This document shows, one piece after another, positions 60,066 to 64,000 of a DNA stretch of 64,000 nt. This DNA comes from Cycas panzhihuaensis (Eukaryota; Cycadophyta), in contig CM041465.1 of assembly GCA_023213395.1 (NCBI GenBank), forward strand, positions 14,818,001 to 14,882,000. Direction: 5' to 3'. The notes beneath the pieces are model-generated. The model was not told where the DNA came from. It did no database searches and saw nothing but the letters and a program-made list of their open reading frames with translations. The position numbers were made by a program, and so were the translations under genes. The stretch's first letter is position 1; each line of letters opens with the position of its first letter.

Positions 60066-60930
60066 AATTGGCTTTAAGTTTACCATTTTAACAAACCATC
60101 ATGGTCTTGATTGTCTTCTTGACTAACCACACTTGTATGAAGAGTAAGCCAAGTGGATTGATTAGCTTTAGTCATTCAATCTCACCATAATTTATAAGAA
60201 TAGAAAGGATAATTCTATTGCCAATGACTTCTCACGTCTCCTTCGTAATCCCTCTATTTACACTATCACCTAACCCTAACCTACTTACTTAATATACTTG
60301 GCTACTACTAACCACTCCCAACATAATTATAACCAATGGACTATAAAAGTCCATACTCAAAAGGATTAATCCTTATATAACAATCATCTCCTATATAAAA
60401 ATCACATCTTTGTCCATCTTGCATCCTTATTTATTCCCTACATCATATTTGGATTTAACTCCATCCCTTTAGGAGATTATTTCAAAGCTTAGCAATGTGT
60501 TTGTATTGATTTTTATTGGATATATATGAAATAAACTATCCTTATTTTTATCTCTAAATATGACACATACTAACATAATAAAAGAAATACAAAGTCTTAA
60601 TTGGTATTCCTCCAACACTTATACATTCCCTAAGGTAAATGGTAAGACATTGTAATAGATTTTATCACTAGCCTACCATCATCTATTAAGTCTAATTTTA
60701 TCCTAATCATCATTGATAGGATAGCCAAGTATACCCACGTTTTGCTAATTTACATCTCTTATAAGGTATCTTGCCTTATTAATCTATATATTTAGTCAAT
60801 TTTTTGTCTCCATGCGTTCCTCTCAATAATAGTCTATGATTAGGATCCTAAGTTTAGTAGTTTACTATGGTAGAAACTTTTTTGTGCTTCAAGAATTTCA
60901 TTTAATATGAGTTTATCTAACTAAATATGG
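60066..60930 (+). pseudogene. Gypsy-G RNase H end and integrase
   Basis: FKFTILTNHHGLDCLLD resumes RNase H, followed by AKWID and LTIIYKNRKDNSIANDFSRL. Integrase appears near 60660-60910 with IVIDFITSLPSS, IIIDRIAKYTHV, IFCLHAFLSIIVYD and DPKFSSLLW. Similarity ends at about 60930, before the last catalytic Glu. Stops fall largely at Gln/Trp-type positions. Confidence 0.8.
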
Positions 60931-63286
60931 ATGAGTAGGAGGAGAGGATGGGCAAACACATCCTTGGCAATGGACCCAAAGGGCAAGGGAGATCTAAGCA
61001 GGGAGTGGCATGGGCATACATCCCTTATAGGGTACTCGTGTATCTCTTATATGCAAATGTTAAGTGATAAGCTATTTGTTTAATTAGTTGAACTAAGGAT
61101 AATATATAAGTATGTAAAATATTCTAGGAAGATAAAACAAAAAAGGAAAGTTAAAGCTAAAATAAACTAAGTAGCTAATAAGAGATGCGATACAAGCAAG
61201 TAGATACGATAATCATGCATCAACCAATAAATGTAGACTAAAAGCTAATTGAAACAACTTGGGATAAGATTAATCAAATAATAATTAACATCCTTAGAAG
61301 GACCAATTAATGCATAAAATCCCTTACAATGTAAGGGGGTCAATCAAGTATGAATACCTACAACTTATACATGACTATATGCCTATTCTAATAAACTAAT
61401 TCCTCCTAAGCTTATTAACCTAATGCTAGCCTAGACTTCTACTTGATCATAATACAATGGACTTGATTTAAAGGAATCAAGTAAAGGATTGGATAGAGTA
61501 AGTGGTTTTAAAAAATCAAGACCATAAGATAGATTTGCTCATGGACAAGTTAGTGGGGACTCATCAATACCAACAACTTAGCTTATAACATTGTGAGATA
61601 GCCTAGTAGTGCTCATATCTAATTTCAACAAACCTTAAACTTAAAGAGGGTGAAGAAGATAGAGGCCACTATTCTCAATATGATGAATGAAGCTCACTTG
61701 ACTATTCACACCCTATGTGTAAGCACGTGGCAAGGATAAATATCCTTCAATGTCTTATTTCAAACATGGATCAAAGACTCAAGACCTACATGCACAAGAT
61801 AGTTTCTCTCATCCAATAATAACATTTAAGTAGAAAGAAAACTATCCACCCTCTTTGGTGGACAGAAGACCCTACTTCTTAAGAGAGGTTATGAGGAACA
61901 AATAATACATAATTCTAATATAACTAGTATGCAATTATAGTTACATGAAAACAATAAATAATTTAACTAATCAAATAAAGGTATTACCTTATGGTTTTAA
62001 GGACTTACAATAGGTGTAAAACCTCTTCTTTATTAGGCCCTTAAAAATACACACACCAAAATGTAAATGTAAATGCAGTATATGGAAAAAAGAGGAAAAT
62101 CCCTTTCATTCTTTCTTTTTTCCTTCTTTTTGTTTATGTATTGTTTCCTCAAAATGAAACCTTATATATGAGGCAAGGGAAGAGCATGTAGTAATGCATA
62201 ATCAATGGGCAAACTAACTATTTTCCTAACCTTTATCTTTTTGAATTGAAACTAGGAAGTAAAGTGACATTTTAAAACTTTTTTCATTTAGAAAACCAAA
62301 TCTATGATAAGTGGATTTGAGGAATACCTAGATAAAGCATCCCAAATGTCCAACTTACCCCTTTTTTAAGTAGTTTTCTCCATATTTGTGTATCATAATT
62401 ATGCTCAAAATAAAGTTAAGCAAGTATGCATATGAAATTAATTCCAAGGAAAAACTTGATAGCATTTCTACTCATTGGATTGACCTATGATGAAAAAATT
62501 TGCATTGAAACCAAAAATACTAAAAATCACTTTTAAAACCCATTCTTAATACTAATATTTTGTAACCTTCGTGGTGAAATTTTGGTAGTGTAATGGCTAT
62601 GCAACATGCACTTGGTGTTTGTGGGAAGGAGAACAAAGTAAGGGGGGAAATATAGGGTTCCTATAATAACTTCAAATGCTCTCCAACTTGCACATAAGTC
62701 CAATTGCATAACTTAGTTTAACACAAAAAGTATATAGCATGTAAGACAAAAAAGCTACTAAAATAAAACTAAAATAATAATTTAAAGAAGCAAATAAGTG
62801 GTATGAAAAAGGGCCTTATAAATGGAAAATTATCCACCCTTTTCTGAACCAAAATAACCAATACTAAGCCTCCTTTATATTGCAAGGGAAGTGTAGCATG
62901 CAAAGAAAAGAGAACTAAAATCACAATAGAAAACAAGCATAAAAAAGATAATTCAATGCTAGAAAATAAATAAATAAAGTCTTGGGGAAAGGATTAAAAT
63001 CTTAGCAATATGGGAGTTGCTACCCTTGTTTTGAGAGGAGGGATACTAATGATGATCTTCTCTAGCTAAATAATGCTCTAATAATGTCTAGTATTCAAAT
63101 CTTGAGCCAAGAGTAGAAGCCAATATTCAAGATTGAGTGAGCATAAGAAGTCTTGCAAGAATCCCACAATATAATGGCACTTCAAATAATTAGAAAATGA
63201 CCTTCCTTTTTTCTAATGAAAATTAGGGGCATAAATAGGAAATGATGAGGGCTTATGCCTGTGGTTTCAAGCCCATATATTGGGGG
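60931..63286. other. Unassigned AT-rich region
   Basis: No coding similarity recognised. A TATATAAGG box on the minus strand near 62160 and the CT-rich block at 62100-62140 would suit an LTR promoter, but no partner repeat or primer site was found. Confidence 0.4.
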
Positions 63287-64000
63287 TGTAGCACTCCAAA
63301 ATATGGTCAAAGTTATAGCATATAAGCATTCAAATGATAGGCCTCTGAATGACGATTCCAACGGTTCAGACGGAAGTCAATTCCGACATCCCTATCAAAA
63401 GTTATGACCATTTAAAGATAGCCTGCCAGTTTTTTGAGAAGCTGTAGCCGACTTCTCATGATTATGTTGAGCGCACTCCTCCATGCTCTGGCCGACTTCA
63501 TTTTGTCCCAGTTTATGCGCCTATATATAGGGACTTTGAGATCATTCGAAATTATCCATTCGTGAAGCTCTCTTCTCTTCATTTTCGGCCTTAAGGCAAG
63601 TGCAGATTTTCGGCCTTAGAACGCAATTTACGGGAGGATCCCCTCGAAGGGTTTGGCGATTGTGGCGGGCGATGCTGGTACTGTTGGAGCTCTACTTATA
63701 ATTTGTGCCTTCTTGTATCGTATTTTGTATTTAACCTATAATTGAAGATATACTTTTGGATCAAAAGGTGTTTGCCATTTATGAATTCGACCTATTTGGA
63801 TTTAGCATTTGTGGACCTTTTTCTCTATTATTGCTCTGTGTCTGTGAATTCGCCCTACTCTGCTCGATTTTTTGTCCAATTGGGTAAAGGACTCGCTACA
63901 AGTGGTATCAGAGCCAAGACCCGGGTTCAAATCCCCTGGGGGCAACACCGCTTATGGGGGCGGTGGGGTGACGCGCCAAACATCACCGATGTGCAAAACG
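63287..64000 (+). mobile_element. 5' LTR and leader of an element leaving the window
   Basis: The LTR 63287-63900 (614 bp, TGTAGCACTCC... to ...GCTACA) is followed by AG and a perfect primer site TGGTATCAGAGC (63903-63914). A TATA box CTATATATAG lies at 63521-63530. It is related along at least its first 250 bp to the LTR of the gag-only element (minus strand of 17553-18134): shared CATTCAAAT, GATTCCAACGGT.CAGACG.AAGTCAATTC and GCCGACTTCT. The leader carries GGTTCAAATCCCC 21 nt after the primer-site start. This LTR has few signs of decay, so it may belong to a younger copy whose body lies beyond the window. Confidence 0.88.

Larger units (their letters stand above)
43123..60930 (+). mobile_element. 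Gypsy-G, Ty3/gypsy element split by two insertions
   Basis: 5' LTR 43123-44050, primer-site-like TGGTATAAATAC at 44051, gag from an ATG at 44215, and protease to 45660. Copia-4 then intervenes; protease end and RT continue at 53339-54143, Gypsy-H intervenes, and RNase H and integrase resume at about 60066-60930. No 3' LTR is recognised. The RT end and early RNase H, about 700 bp by family comparison, are missing at the Gypsy-H junction. The three fragments are in one order and orientation, which supports a single original element. Confidence 0.83.

Noticed and set aside
63903-63940. tRNA gene at the right edge
   Set aside because: Only a B-box-like 11-mer after a primer-binding site; no acceptor stem, D arm or anticodon arm can be drawn.

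Overview
This is eukaryotic nuclear DNA from a vascular plant. It holds one intact-looking intron-containing plant gene, very AT-rich spacers, and a dense, mostly old pile of LTR retrotransposons primed by initiator tRNA-Met. Low gene density, strong decay and deep nesting fit a large genome such as a gymnosperm, but that lineage is an inference. Nothing bacterial, no CRISPR array and no organelle insert was recognised.

Layout. 1-1650: unassigned. 1656-2900 (-): LINE reverse transcriptase remnant with a 266-bp internal tandem duplication. 3942-7470 (-): hydroxyproline O-arabinosyltransferase (HPAT, GT95) gene, seven exons resolved, with a 58-bp minisatellite in intron 3. 7760-11072: AT-rich spacer. 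11078-20905 (+): Copia-1, closed by target duplication GTCCT. Its leader holds an antisense bromodomain (GTE/BET) pseudogene, and a non-autonomous gag-only element (17553-20351, -, target duplication AAGAA) splits its RNase H. 21034-27236: a solo-like LTR, an LTR scrap, Copia-2 (-) and Copia-3 (+), the last two abutting in opposite orientation.

27237-39710: a triple nest. Gypsy-E (-) is split by Gypsy-D (+, 27916-36286, target duplication AACTT), which is itself split by element F (-, 29046-33243, target duplication CCAAG/CTAAG). 39711-43122: remnants, including a second gag-only element (-). 43123-60930: Gypsy-G (+), split by Copia-4 (+, 45661-53338, flanked by an unusual 57-bp direct duplication) and by the chromodomain element Gypsy-H (-, 54144-60065). 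60931-63286: unassigned. 63287-64000: a 5' LTR and primer-binding site of an element that runs off the window; its LTR is related to that of the element nested in Copia-1.

How the parts relate. Only the HPAT gene looks functional. No retrotransposon protein is intact. Stops fall mostly where the families have Gln or Trp, and zinc-knuckle Cys and catalytic Asp residues have changed in the direction expected from deamination of methylated cytosine. I found no convincing new multi-gene system. The strongest unusual observations are the host bromodomain fragment inside an LTR element, the 57-bp duplication around Copia-4, and the gag-only element whose gag is preceded by a displaced reverse-transcriptase fragment.
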